In this document: positions 44,901 through 54,181 of the stretch, in pieces
Position numbering within the stretch: position 1 is the first letter of the stretch
Layout of the letters: every line of letters starts with the position of its first letter
Source: Pseudomonas sp. PH1b
GTDB taxonomy: Bacteria > Pseudomonadota > Gammaproteobacteria > Pseudomonadales > Pseudomonadaceae
DNA length: 64,000 bases
Direction of reading: 5' to 3'
Assembly: GCF_000633395.1 (NCBI RefSeq)
Contig: NZ_AYMU01000030.1
Location: 1 to 64,000, forward strand
Translations under genes and position numbers: made by a program
Notes under the pieces: generated by a model
Told to the model about the DNA's origin: nothing
What the model saw: the letters and a program-made list of their open reading frames with translations, nothing else
The model's database searches: none

Positions 44901-47900
44901 GGCGTGGCGGCGGACAGGCACAGTGACACCGGCGCCTCAGGGCGCGGCAATGGCGTTGCCGGTGCTGCCTGGCAGCCCTTGAGCAGCACGTGCACATTGG
45001 TACCGGTGAACCCGAAGGCACTGATGCCGGCAATCCGCGATTGCGCCGGCTCCGGCCAGGCCACGGCCTGGCGCGCCAGCTGCAGGTTCATCGCCGCCCA
45101 TTCCACACGAGTGTTGGCCCTGTGCAGGTGCGGTTGCGGCGGAATCAGGCCCTTGCCCACCACCAGGCAAGCCTTGATCAGCGCAGCGATGCCCGCCGCC
45201 GCTTCCAGGTGGCCGATGCTGGCCTTGATCGATGCCACCGTCAGCGGCGCACTGCCCGGGCAATCCTGGCGGTAGGCCCTGTTCAGGGCATTGAGTTCGA
45301 TGGGATCGCCGAGCACGGTCCCGGTGCCGTGTGCCTCGACATAGCTGACCTGGGCAGCCTGGACCCCGGCATTGGCCAGTGCCTCGCGGATCAAGGCCTC
45401 CTGGGCCGGCCCGTTGGGTACTGTCAGCCCCGCACAGGCGCCGTCGTGATTGACCGCCGAACCGAGGATCGTTGCCAGGATCGGGTCCCGGTCCTGCTCG
45501 GCCTGCGCCTGGCGCTTGAGAATCACCACCCCACAGCCCTCGCCTCGACCGTAGCCATCGGCGCTGTCATCGAAGGCCTTGCTGATGCCGTCCGGCGACA
45601 GTGCACCAGCCTGCCCCATCGATTGAAAGATCGAGGCCGATGCAATGACATTCACCCCACCGACGATCGCCAGGTCGCATTCCCCCGAACGCAGGCTGGT
45701 GCACGCCAGGTGGATGGCCGTGAGCGACGACGAGCACGCGGTATCGACCGTCAGGCTGGGTCCGCGCACACCGAGAAAATGCGAGAGACGCCCGCAGATG
45801 GCCGAAAACGAGCTGCCGGTGCCGTAGTGGGCATCCACCCCCTCAGCGCAGTTCAGCACTCGGGCTTCGTAGTCATGGGAGTTGGCGCCGACAAACACGC
45901 CGACCCGCTGATCCAGCAGTGCCTCCTGCCTGATGCCCGCGTGCTCCAGGGCCTCCCAGGCGACCATCAACAGCAATCGCTGCTGGGGGTCCATGCTGCG
46001 TGCTTCCTTGGGGGAGATCCGGAAAAACCCTTCGTCAAACCCTTCGGGTCGTTCGATCAGGCTGGCAAACCGCGGGAAGTTATCCGCCAGGGCTGCCCCC
46101 GCCAGACGCGACGCCGGGACCGGAGCCACGGTCGGTGTCTGTTCGAGCAGCAGCGTCCAGAGCGCCTCGGGGCTATCGGCGTGAGGCAGGCGACAGGCCA
46201 TGCCAACCACCGCGACGCCGCCGTCAGAAGGCGCCACCCCCTCGAGCTTGAGCGGGGTGCTCTCGGTCTTGCTGGACAGCAGCCCTTCCAGATAGTGTCC
46301 GAGCCGGTTGATGGTGGGGTAGTCGAAGCCCACGGTTGCCGACAACTTGAGGTCAAACTGCCGCTCCAGCTTGCGCCTGAACTCCACCAGGGAAATAGAG
46401 CTCAGGCCCAGCTCGAAGAAACCGCGATCCGGGTCGGGATCGGCGCAGGCTGCACCGACGATCTCTGTCAGCAGCACGCCGATCTGGGCGCGCACATCCA
46501 CCCTGGGCGAAGCCGCGACTGGTTCGCTGCTCTTTACCGCCGGCCCTGGCAGCGGTTGCACCACCTGGCTCAGCAGTACGTCATTGGCCTGGGCGCAGAC
46601 ATTGCCATGTGCGTCATACACCAGCACCTGGGCTCGCAGGTCCGCCAACGGCAGCGGCTGGGCCGATGCCGGCGCGGGGGTGAACCAGTAGCTGTGGTGC
46701 TGCCAGGGATAGGCCGGCAGTTCGAGCGCCGCTTCCCTGGGCTGATAGGTTTGCCAGTCGGGCACCACGCCCTTCTCGTACAGCCGGGCAACAACGTTCG
46801 CCAGTTCCAGGGCTCCATCGCCCTGCTTGTGCAAGGCACCGCAGACCATCCCCTCGACTCCCTTGTCGGCCAAGGCCTGATTGATCGACGCCGCCAGTAC
46901 CGTGTGGGGGCCAACCTCGACGAACAATCGGTGCCCCTGCGCCACCAGGTGTTCGATGGCGCGATCAAAGCGCACGATACCGCGGGCATTCCGCGCCCAG
47001 TAGTGGGCATTGGCTACGATCTGCTCGCCCACCGGGGCACTGGTGGAAACCCAGGGCGTTTGCGCCGCTTCGACCGGCAGCGTCTGCAGCCCGGCGTGGA
47101 TCGCCGCCAGACAGTCTTCCATCTGATAGGAATGGAAGGCGTATTCGGCGGGCATCAGGTAGGTAAACACACCCTCGCCGTTCAGTTGCTGTTCCAGCGC
47201 CTGCACTGCCTGCGGGCTACCCGAAACCACGCAACTGTTGCGACTGTTGACCACCGACAGCTCCAGTTGTGGCTCACCGGCCACTCGCTGTTCAAGGGAT
47301 TCTGCAGGCAAGCCCACCACCAGCATCCGTCCTTGTCCCTGCGTGTCCTTCATCGCCTGGGCGCGGTGATGGATCACCTGCACCGCCGACGCCAGGTCCA
47401 GTGCCCCCGCGCAGTAGGCCGCGGCCACCTCCCCCATGGAATGCCCGACCACTGCCGCGGGCAGCACGCCCCACTGGCGCAGGCATTCGCTGATCGCTAC
47501 CTGAATGGCGAAGATGCAGGGCTGGGCGAACTCCGTCAGGTGCAGCCGGGAAGTACTGGCATCGCTGCGCAGTTCGGCCTCGACAGACCACGGGGCCCAC
47601 GCCGCCATGGCGTGATCGCAGCGGCGGATCATCGCCAGGAAAATCGGTTCGCGCTCCAGCAGGTCCCGGCCCATGCCGACCCACTGGGCGCCCTGCCCGG
47701 TGAACACGAACACCGGGCAAACCTCCTCCTCGTCGTCTGTCAGGCACGCCGAACGCGGGGCCGCCAACTGCGCCAGTTGGGTCTTCAACTGGGCGGCCGT
47801 CGAACCGACTACGGCCGAGCGATAGGCGAAGTGGTCACGACGGTGGATCGCACTGGCGACAAAGGCCTGCAACCGCACCTCGTCCTGCTCAGGCAAGTGG

Positions 47901-49315
47901 GTCGCATAGGCCCGGGCCTGATCGACCAGCGCCGCCGCCGACTTCGCCGAAACCGGCAGGATCCACGGCCTGGCCCCTGGTGATGAAAGAGCCTTGGCGC
48001 CTGCTGGCCGATAGGCGCCAGCATCCTCGAGGATCAGGTGCACATTGGTGCCACTGAGGCCAAAACCGCTGATCCCGGCCAGGCGCCGCCGCTCCGGCAA
48101 ACGCTGGAGTTCGGTGGGTATGCACAGCCTGGAGCGCTTCCAGTCCACCAGTTCGTTGAGTCGCGTGAGGTGCAACTGTGCAGGCACCTCGGCGTGTTCG
48201 AGGACCATCAGGGTCTTGATCACACTGGCCATACCGGCCGCGGCGTCCAGGTGCCCGATGTTGGCCTTGACCGAGCCCACCAGCAGCGCGCGTTCACGTC
48301 CCTGGAACACACGCTCCAGGGAGGAGATCTCGATGGGATCGCCCAGCGGTGTTCCGGTGCCATGGGCCTCAACGTAGTCGATGTCGTCCACCGTCAACCC
48401 GGCGACCTGCAAGGCTTCGCTGATCACCGCCGCCTGGGCATTGGCGTTTGGCACCGTCTGGCCGGCACTGGCGCCGTCCTGGTTGATCGCCGATCCACGG
48501 ATCACCGCCTGGATCGGGTCGCCGTCACGCAGGGCATCCGCCAGGCGCTTGAGCACGGTGACCCCACACCCTTCGCCACGGACAATGCCGTCGGCCGCCG
48601 CGTCGAATACACGGCAGCGCCCGCTGGGCGAGATGGCCCTGATCTGACTCATGTAGATCGTCAGGTCCGGCGCCAGCATCAGGTTCACCCCGCCGGCCAG
48701 GGCCAGGTCCGCCTCGCCGGCCTGCAGGGCGCGGCAGGCCAGGTGCATGGCGACCAGGGAGGAGGAACAGGCGGTGGTCACGGTCATGGCCGGACCATGA
48801 ACCCCCAGGTGATAGGCGATTCGCCCCGCCGCGAAACTGAATTCCTTGCCTGCGGCGTAGTAAGGGTTGATCTGCTCGATACCGGCCTCACGCGAGTGCA
48901 GGGCCAGGTAATCCATGCCCAGCATGCCGACATAGACCGCGGTCCGGCTGCCCTTGAGCTGTTCGCGGCTCATGCCGGCGCGGGCGATGCTCTCACAGGC
49001 GACTTCCAGCAGCAGGCGCTGCTGGGGGTCCATTTCCTTGGCTTCGGAGGCGCTAATACCGAAGTAATGTGCATCGAAGCGATCAATGTGGGGCAGGAAC
49101 GCTCCCACCTTGCAGTAGGTCGTCCCGGTTTCAGCTGCGTGTTCATCGTAGATCGCCTCTGTATCCCAACGCTGGTCAGGCACCGGTCCGACAAAGTCGG
49201 TCCCAGCACGAAGGAGTTCCCAGAATGCCTCGGGAGTCGATGCGCCTTTGGCAAAGCGGCAGCCACTGCCAATGATTGCAATGGGTTCAAATTCCATGGG
49301 CGCACGGGCATCCAT
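41942..49315 (-). CDS. pltB: Type I polyketide synthase PltB, two modules
   Basis: 2457 aa. Module 1: ketosynthase 9-435 (C183, H318, H355), acyltransferase about 535-850 (S626 in GHSMG, YAFH at 725-728), carrier domain with S973 in ELGLSS. Module 2: ketosynthase about 1033-1450 (C1194, H1329, H1369), no acyltransferase, a dehydratase-like fold, a ketoreductase-like fold whose YxxxN reads CAIAD, and a carrier with S2373 in DMGMSS. A C-terminal helical tail may dock to PltC. Module 2 must be loaded by an acyltransferase acting in trans. It accepts the dichloropyrrolyl starter from PltL. Confidence 0.93.
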   Translation of the reverse strand: MDARAPMEFEPIAIIGSGCRFAKGASTPEAFWELLRAGTDFVGPVPDQRWDTEAIYDEHAAETGTTYCKVGAFLPHIDRFDAHYFGISASEAKEMDPQQRLLLEVACESIARAGMSREQLKGSRTAVYVGMLGMDYLALHSREAGIEQINPYYAAGKEFSFAAGRIAYHLGVHGPAMTVTTACSSSLVAMHLACRALQAGEADLALAGGVNLMLAPDLTIYMSQIRAISPSGRCRVFDAAADGIVRGEGCGVTVLKRLADALRDGDPIQAVIRGSAINQDGASAGQTVPNANAQAAVISEALQVAGLTVDDIDYVEAHGTGTPLGDPIEISSLERVFQGRERALLVGSVKANIGHLDAAAGMASVIKTLMVLEHAEVPAQLHLTRLNELVDWKRSRLCIPTELQRLPERRRLAGISGFGLSGTNVHLILEDAGAYRPAGAKALSSPGARPWILPVSAKSAAALVDQARAYATHLPEQDEVRLQAFVASAIHRRDHFAYRSAVVGSTAAQLKTQLAQLAAPRSACLTDDEEEVCPVFVFTGQGAQWVGMGRDLLEREPIFLAMIRRCDHAMAAWAPWSVEAELRSDASTSRLHLTEFAQPCIFAIQVAISECLRQWGVLPAAVVGHSMGEVAAAYCAGALDLASAVQVIHHRAQAMKDTQGQGRMLVVGLPAESLEQRVAGEPQLELSVVNSRNSCVVSGSPQAVQALEQQLNGEGVFTYLMPAEYAFHSYQMEDCLAAIHAGLQTLPVEAAQTPWVSTSAPVGEQIVANAHYWARNARGIVRFDRAIEHLVAQGHRLFVEVGPHTVLAASINQALADKGVEGMVCGALHKQGDGALELANVVARLYEKGVVPDWQTYQPREAALELPAYPWQHHSYWFTPAPASAQPLPLADLRAQVLVYDAHGNVCAQANDVLLSQVVQPLPGPAVKSSEPVAASPRVDVRAQIGVLLTEIVGAACADPDPDRGFFELGLSSISLVEFRRKLERQFDLKLSATVGFDYPTINRLGHYLEGLLSSKTESTPLKLEGVAPSDGGVAVVGMACRLPHADSPEALWTLLLEQTPTVAPVPASRLAGAALADNFPRFASLIERPEGFDEGFFRISPKEARSMDPQQRLLLMVAWEALEHAGIRQEALLDQRVGVFVGANSHDYEARVLNCAEGVDAHYGTGSSFSAICGRLSHFLGVRGPSLTVDTACSSSLTAIHLACTSLRSGECDLAIVGGVNVIASASIFQSMGQAGALSPDGISKAFDDSADGYGRGEGCGVVILKRQAQAEQDRDPILATILGSAVNHDGACAGLTVPNGPAQEALIREALANAGVQAAQVSYVEAHGTGTVLGDPIELNALNRAYRQDCPGSAPLTVASIKASIGHLEAAAGIAALIKACLVVGKGLIPPQPHLHRANTRVEWAAMNLQLARQAVAWPEPAQSRIAGISAFGFTGTNVHVLLKGCQAAPATPLPRPEAPVSLCLSAATPAALSALAARYVAFLAATEQAARTVCYNALVRRTAFKERLVVQGQDCRELSQALQAWLAGTTLESGLVPEPGSAWPALAEAFSRGDQQPGPGRLPDDCPAIELPSYPWQLNDYWIDANLSAPPMPHASAGSNSPCLQFQAQPADSLWYWSGVLQPQAEYCDTLGSQGRKVKVHLLLDAVLQAAQQTPRGVQQVRELEITPVLLQGEGSIITHLTISLTEERTARFELALQGAQAQNRLVCLRGTLVDCEAQPVGETCADAPMQEEAPQQASAACLAALSECAPGGRQQAWYRFAPELTASGRQAELLQSMVDLFEGAHAAALLGLARAQVLTDLPTLVRVRLSAGATGRPDHLQVLDAEGCQVALFEGPQFASPGSLYGADCAEAVADRPMIRQQWRDYPLMDTTTVRRQGHWRVLAWHRDAVQPLAAAFAAQGFAVEVSELQHGQPSLARDLMQALRRATADSTCLGLIVAGVEGAAAAEGGSIGQAFAAASGQVQALAVAVAGAGAQAKPIWFALHASDSAGPAAAAALATWQGAAPMFALEHPAWWGGRVTLASSDRRSYASLCQLLHGQPSHDHFAIHGARVQVQYLFEDQASGARFLEPPALHGTVLVHASPGSDPEPVLAALAQRGVQRVLLLCEAPEQLQLAESPPLLVSTQATVDRQALERALAALQAQDGIAGFVHLGHDWRTLALKEQAFSARLQEMARQLEVLQWVDSFIDSPQAFFLILGSVSSLLGGAGFASCAIADAYGAWLCAQRQRRGLNCQMLHITQSEQELEHDPAARAAMHSSGLQPLVREQIVHAVADLLGPGQGPCGLLNVDWQQLKGLYRSVLPWPLFEHLGAPDADQGQRLRELAGLPPTQQRRAMQALVCEVVGQVFGFADGLALDARKGFFDMGMSSVMSLDLRSRLGRALGLDLPSTFGFEYTSIEQVTDYLIGRLSGAPEPVAAPASATPASQHQDLNGLSRAELIGALEDELRDIANY

Positions 49316-49347
49316 TCAGTCATCTCCTTCGACTGGGTATTTATCGT

Positions 49348-50697
49348 TTAGAACGCGGGTTTGGCAGTAGGGACTTGCATGTCGCCCAGGTACTTATGCC
49401 AGAGATGCTCCGGGTCACTCTCAACGGCGGCGATGACTTCGCGCATCTTGTCCAGCACTTCGAGGCGCTTGCCGCTGTAGACGTCGCCCTGGAGCAATTG
49501 CAGGATGTCCAGGCGATAGCGCGGGTCTTGAACGAACGCGGTGAACAGGATGTTCAGTCGGTAATAGAGCGTGATGAACTCGTACCAGTTCTTGATACCG
49601 TTTCTGATCATGCCTTCGTAGTGAGTGAAACTGGACTTGGAAAAGTCGTTGTTCTTGACCGCCTCGATAATGTCGCCGCTGGCAATCCGTGCACTGTTGA
49701 GTGCAACGCTGACACCGCTGGAGAAGATCGGATCGACAAACCGGGCGGCGTCGCCGATCAGCACGAAGCTGTCACCGCACACTTCCTTCATGCCGTAGCT
49801 GTAGTCCGCCTCTTTCTTGAACGGACGAACCTGCTCCGAGGCTTTCAGGGCGTCATGGAGGTTTTCCCGGGTCTTGACCGCTTCCCAGAAGAACTCCTCG
49901 TAGGAGAGGTTGGAGTTGGTGTAGTTCTGCTTCTGCGTAACCACGCCGACACTGGTGATCGTCTCGGTGATCGGGATCTGCCAGACCCAGGTATTGGTCA
50001 ACGGCAGGAAGTGAATGAAGATGTAGTCGACCTTGTCCGGGCTCTGGGTCGCGGACTTGCGGTCAAAGTTGTCAAACCAGGAATGGATCGCGAACTGGTT
50101 GAAGACCGGATCCTTTTCCCGCAACCCCAGGCGACGCCCCAGCAGCACGTTTCGCCCACTGGCATCGACCACCATCTTCGCCTTGATCTCGACGCTGCGC
50201 TTGCCCAGCTTCGCATTGACGATGACATTGCCCGGACTGAGAAACTCGACATCGGCAATTTCTACCCCCTGGAACACCTTGGCCCCCAGGGACCCGGCGT
50301 GCTCCAGAAGGATCCGGTCAAACTTGCCGCGATCGACGTGGAAGGTGAAATCGCGATCCACGCCTTCCTGCTTGCGTTCATTGAAGAGGATTTCCGCTGA
50401 ACGAAAATCGTGATCCAGCCCCTGGAACCCCATCTTGTCCTCCGGGCCAGAGTCCGCCGACGTCCAGGCAGCACCGAACTTCTTCGGGAAGTTGGCCTTT
50501 TCAATCTTTTCCATCACCCCGATATCCAGCAGCACCGGGGTGGTGGCCGGCACCAGGGACTCGCCGACATGCTCGCGCTCGAACAACTCCTTTTCGAAGA
50601 CAGCGCATTTGACACCCGCCTTTGCCAGGTAGGAGGCCATGGTCGAACCCGCCGGGCCTCCCCCGATAATCACTACATCATAATCATGATCGTTCAT
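49348..50697 (-). CDS. pltA: FAD-dependent halogenase, dichlorinates pyrrolyl-PltL
   Basis: 449 aa. FAD site GGGPAG at 12-17, catalytic-lysine region NFPKKFGAAW with K73, and halogenase motif WVWQIP at 237-242 are all intact. It chlorinates positions 4 and 5 of the pyrrole ring on the carrier protein PltL, using FADH2 supplied by a separate reductase and chloride. It lies 13 bases after pltL and 32 before pltB. Confidence 0.95.
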   Translation of the reverse strand: MNDHDYDVVIIGGGPAGSTMASYLAKAGVKCAVFEKELFEREHVGESLVPATTPVLLDIGVMEKIEKANFPKKFGAAWTSADSGPEDKMGFQGLDHDFRSAEILFNERKQEGVDRDFTFHVDRGKFDRILLEHAGSLGAKVFQGVEIADVEFLSPGNVIVNAKLGKRSVEIKAKMVVDASGRNVLLGRRLGLREKDPVFNQFAIHSWFDNFDRKSATQSPDKVDYIFIHFLPLTNTWVWQIPITETITSVGVVTQKQNYTNSNLSYEEFFWEAVKTRENLHDALKASEQVRPFKKEADYSYGMKEVCGDSFVLIGDAARFVDPIFSSGVSVALNSARIASGDIIEAVKNNDFSKSSFTHYEGMIRNGIKNWYEFITLYYRLNILFTAFVQDPRYRLDILQLLQGDVYSGKRLEVLDKMREVIAAVESDPEHLWHKYLGDMQVPTAKPAF

Positions 50698-50710
50698 TGC
50701 ACACTCCCTG

Positions 50711-50977
50711 TTATGCGCACTCGGCCTTTAGTTGTTCGACGGTCTTAACTATTGCATTCAGGTCTTTGAAGTACCTGCCGGTGATATGCGTGCTTGGTAT
50801 CGAAACACCCATCTCATCCCGAATGTAAACCATCAGTTTGACGATATTCATGGAGTTCAGAACGCCCCACTCAAGTAGTGGAGTCTGGTCATTAAGCTCA
50901 TCGTCTTTTGCACTTGGCCCGATCAGATCTTCCATGATGTACCGACGAATTTTTTCTTTTACTTCATCTCTTTCCAT
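50711..50977 (-). CDS. pltL: Peptidyl carrier protein PltL
   Basis: 88 aa. A free-standing carrier protein with the phosphopantetheine serine S42 in WGVLNSMNIVKL. It carries proline through activation by PltF, oxidation by PltE and chlorination by PltA. First gene of the biosynthetic operon; AAGGAG precedes its ATG by about 10 bases. Confidence 0.95.
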   Translation of the reverse strand: MERDEVKEKIRRYIMEDLIGPSAKDDELNDQTPLLEWGVLNSMNIVKLMVYIRDEMGVSIPSTHITGRYFKDLNAIVKTVEQLKAECA

Positions 50978-51462
50978 AGACGTTCGCTCCTTAAGTCAAC
51001 AACCGTGGATTGGAAAAACCCGTCCACCTTCCGCAATAAGAGCGCACTTGTGAATAGCCTGTTTTGCAAAGCGCCTTTGCAGAATTGCAAAGGCAAAGAG
51101 CCCCCAGCTACATGGGCGCCAGAGAACTTAACAATGTTTCACATCAATGACGGTCACCCGCCGACTGATGCTTTAGGGGGGGCCAAGCATAGTTTTGCCA
51201 TCCAGCGCAATTAGTCTCTTGACCTATGTCCGCATCCGGATAGCGCAACCTCAGCCTGGCACTTAACGCCGCTACGGGCTGCGTCAAAATGACCACCCGG
51301 CAACTGAAACGTTATGAATTAATTTTTTCAGGAGCAGCGAAACGGGGCCTTCGGCATGGCTTGACAAACAAAAAGCCTAGCCGTACTAAGGAGGTTGTCC
51401 TGATCTATTTGTAATTTGCCTTTACAAAAATAAGACACAGCAAAATCTAAAAGGATTTAGAA
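50978..51462. promoter_or_regulatory. Divergent promoter region of pltL and pltR
   Basis: 485 bases of lower GC between the biosynthetic operon and pltR-pltM. No gene is visible. It must hold both promoters and the PltR site. A strong ribosome-site-like AAGGAGG at 51388-51394 is not followed by any real gene. Confidence 0.7.
51408..51428. promoter_or_regulatory. Candidate PltR binding site (LysR-type box)
   Basis: TTTGTAA-N7-TTACAAA, perfect 7-base arms, containing T-N11-A as LysR-type regulators prefer. It is 34 bases before the pltR start and about 430 before pltL. The position suits autoregulation of pltR; activation of pltL from here would require a long leader or looping. Confidence 0.5.
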
Positions 51463-52491
51463 ATGAAGGCGCTAGGCGTTGTCAATGACATAGACCTTTA
51501 TATCTCCGTTACCAAGACGGGTAGTTTCTCCGAAACAGGAAGACTACTTGGTATCCCTCCCTCATCAGTGATGCGCAGAATAAACAGCCTGGAAAAGGAG
51601 CTGGAGACCTGTTTATTCAATCGCTCGACAAAATGCCTGGTTCTTACCGAAATAGGCCTGCTCTTTCTCGAGCACGCAAAGAGCATTTCAAAATGCATCG
51701 GGCATGCCAGGTCTGACGTCAAGGAACATACCGCCTCGACCTTGGGCGTTCTTAAAGTATCAGCCCCCGTGGCGTTTGGCCGACGTCATGTTGCGCCCTT
51801 GTTGAGCCGGATCTTGAATCATCATCCCGGCTTGAAAATCGACTTCTCGTTGAATGACAAAGTTCTCGACCCGAGCACCGACAATGTCGATGTGTGCATC
51901 AAACTAGGCATATTGCCGGACAGTGACCTGATCCCATCGAAACTTGCAGACATGCGACGCGTACTCTGTGCAAGTCCGGAGTACATCCGCCAGCGCGGCT
52001 GCCCGCAGACCCTGGATGACCTGTACGAACATGCCTGCCTGATCCACAGCACCTGCAGCAACTTTTCCCTGACCTGGCAATTCATGGTGGACGGGCAGAT
52101 CAAGAAGCTGATCCCCAACGGCCGGCTTTCGGTCAACAGTGCAGAGTTGCTGGTGGATGGCGCCCTTCAGGGCATCGGAATCATTCATGCACCCACCTGG
52201 CTGGTCCATGAGCAGATTGCCAGCGGCCAACTGGTGTCCATTCTCGATGAGTATTGCGTCGCCGATCCGCGGCAGGGGGCGATCTATGCTCTGCGGGCGC
52301 GCAGCAGCGTGGTACCGGCAAAGACCAGTCTGTTCATCAATGAGCTGAAGCGCTCGATCGGCAGCACACCCTACTGGGAACTGCCCTTTGACAAGGAAAC
52401 ACCTCGGCCCCTGGCGGCCCTGCATTTCGACGGCGCGCTACATGCGTCACATTCCAGATCCATCACGATGCAGGAAAAGAGCCGGCCATGA
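51463..52491 (+). CDS. pltR: LysR-family activator of pyoluteorin synthesis
   Basis: 342 aa. N-terminal winged helix-turn-helix (about 8-67: DLYISVTKTGSFSETGRLLG and SSVMRRINSLEKEL) and a C-terminal LysR substrate domain. PltR activates the biosynthetic operon; chlorinated phloroglucinols made by PltM are known inducers of plt. Its stop overlaps the pltM start (ATGA), so activator and inducer-making halogenase are translated together. Confidence 0.93.
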   Translation: MKALGVVNDIDLYISVTKTGSFSETGRLLGIPPSSVMRRINSLEKELETCLFNRSTKCLVLTEIGLLFLEHAKSISKCIGHARSDVKEHTASTLGVLKVSAPVAFGRRHVAPLLSRILNHHPGLKIDFSLNDKVLDPSTDNVDVCIKLGILPDSDLIPSKLADMRRVLCASPEYIRQRGCPQTLDDLYEHACLIHSTCSNFSLTWQFMVDGQIKKLIPNGRLSVNSAELLVDGALQGIGIIHAPTWLVHEQIASGQLVSILDEYCVADPRQGAIYALRARSSVVPAKTSLFINELKRSIGSTPYWELPFDKETPRPLAALHFDGALHASHSRSITMQEKSRP

Positions 52492-53999
52492 TGAACAAGT
52501 ACGACGTGATTATCATCGGAAGCGGCATCAGCGGCGCGCTGACCGCCGCGATCCTCGCGAGGTCCGGGTTGAGCGTGCTGATCCTCGACTCGGCCCAGCA
52601 CCCGAGGTTTTCCATTGGTGAAGCCACGACACCGGAAAGCGGCGTGCTGTTGCGCCTGCTCTCGCGGCGTTTCGACATCCCTGAAATCGCCCACCTGTCC
52701 TCCCCCGATCAAATCATCGAGCATGTTGGCTCGAGCGCCTGCGGGATCAAGCTGGGGTTCAGCTTTGCCTGGCATCAACAGGGAGCGGCGTCTTCCCCCG
52801 AGCATCTGGTTGCCCCGCCGCTGAAAGTGCCGGAAGCGCACCTCTTCCGTCAGGACATCGATTATTTCGCCCTGCTGATTGCCTTGAAATATGGGGCTGA
52901 ATCACGGCAGAACATCAAGATCGAGGGCATCACCCTCACCTCCGATGGCGTCGAGGTGGCGTTGGCCAATGCCGCCCCGGTGCAGGCGGCGTTCATCATC
53001 GATGCGGCGGCCCAGGGCGCCCCGCTGGCCCGGCAACTGGGGGTGCGCACCACCGAGGGGCTGGCGACCGACACCTGCTCGTTCTTCACCCACATGCTCA
53101 ACGTCAAGAGCTACGAAGACGCGCTTGCCCCCCTGTCTCGTAGCCGCGCGCCCATTGCGTTGTTCCAGAGCACCCTGCATCACATCTTCGAGGAAGGCTG
53201 GCTGTGGGTCATCCCGTTCAATAACCACCCACAGGGCACCAACCCCTTGTGCAGCGTCGGCTTTCAGTTCAACAACGCCAAGTATCGCCCCACCGAGGCG
53301 CCCGAGATCGAGTTTCGCAAACTGCTGAAGAAATACCCGGCCATCGCCGAGCACTTCAAGGATGCAGTCAATGCCAGGGAATGGATCTACGCCCCGCGAA
53401 TCAACTACCGCAGCGTACAGAGTGTTGGAGATCGTTTCTGCCTGCTCCCCCAGGCCACGGGGTTCATCGACCCGTTGTTCTCCAGAGGGTTGATCACCAC
53501 CTTCGAGTCAATCCTGCGGCTGGCTCCCAAGGTACTCGAGGCCGCACGCACCCAGCGCTGGCAACGGGAGCATTTCATCGAGGTCGAGCGCCATTGCCTG
53601 AATGCGGTCAGCACCAATGACCAGTTGGTTTCCTGCTCCTATGAGGCCTTCAGCGACTTTCACCTGTGGAACGTCTGGCATCGGGTGTGGCTCAGCGGTT
53701 CCAACCTGGGCAGTGCGTTCCTGCAAGGCCTGCTGCGTGACCTGGAACACAGCGGTGACTGTGATCAGTTCGACGCCGCGCTACAGGCCGCACGCTTTCC
53801 TGGGTGCCTGTCCTTGAACTCACCGGCCTACGAAAGCCTGTTCGCACAGTCGTGCCAGGTGGTTCAACGCGCCAGGGAACTGGCTGCGCCAGTGGCGGAC
53901 ACGGCCAGGAAGCTGCATGAGCTGATCAAGGAGCATGAGTCCGAATTACTGCCCTTCGGCTATTCGCAGATTTCCAATCGCTTTATCGTCAAGACCTGA
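52488..53999 (+). CDS. pltM: Phloroglucinol halogenase PltM
   Basis: 503 aa (502 if the second of two adjacent ATGs is used). FAD site GSGISG at 11-16, catalytic lysine K88 in CGIKLGF (K87 from the second ATG) and motif WLWVIP are intact. It chlorinates phloroglucinol, not the pyrrole, and the mono- and dichloro products induce plt genes in P. protegens. The phlD-like gene about 29 kb away in the same locus would be the substrate source. Overlaps pltR by 4 bases. Confidence 0.93.
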   Translation: MMNKYDVIIIGSGISGALTAAILARSGLSVLILDSAQHPRFSIGEATTPESGVLLRLLSRRFDIPEIAHLSSPDQIIEHVGSSACGIKLGFSFAWHQQGAASSPEHLVAPPLKVPEAHLFRQDIDYFALLIALKYGAESRQNIKIEGITLTSDGVEVALANAAPVQAAFIIDAAAQGAPLARQLGVRTTEGLATDTCSFFTHMLNVKSYEDALAPLSRSRAPIALFQSTLHHIFEEGWLWVIPFNNHPQGTNPLCSVGFQFNNAKYRPTEAPEIEFRKLLKKYPAIAEHFKDAVNAREWIYAPRINYRSVQSVGDRFCLLPQATGFIDPLFSRGLITTFESILRLAPKVLEAARTQRWQREHFIEVERHCLNAVSTNDQLVSCSYEAFSDFHLWNVWHRVWLSGSNLGSAFLQGLLRDLEHSGDCDQFDAALQAARFPGCLSLNSPAYESLFAQSCQVVQRARELAAPVADTARKLHELIKEHESELLPFGYSQISNRFIVKT

Positions 54000-54015
54000 A
54001 TGCCCAGCCGGGCTC

Positions 54016-54038
54016 GATGCCGGTCAGTGATCGGCATC
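54016..54038. terminator. Inverted repeat after pltM
   Basis: GATGCCG and CGGCATC, perfect 7-base arms with a 9-base loop, 17 bases after the pltM stop and before convergent trmK. No T-run; weak terminator candidate. Confidence 0.35.
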
Positions 54039-54181
54039 ACACCGCGCCAGCCAGCAGGCTGCAAGCCTGCCCCCCAGCGTGAATTGCCGGGCCGGATACA
54101 GGTCCGAACCCGCACGGCCATTGATGCTTGTACGCCGGGCATGGGTCGATAGGCCAGCAAGCACCTCCCCCGGGGCGGGGA

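Noticed and set aside
44990..47983. 997-codon plus-strand frame opposite pltB
   Set aside because: pltB has intact KS and AT motifs across the same bases; the opposite frame shows no motif.
51388..51394. Perfect AAGGAGG in the pltL-pltR gap
   Set aside because: No start codon at the right distance opens a frame beyond a few codons, so it is not taken as a gene start.
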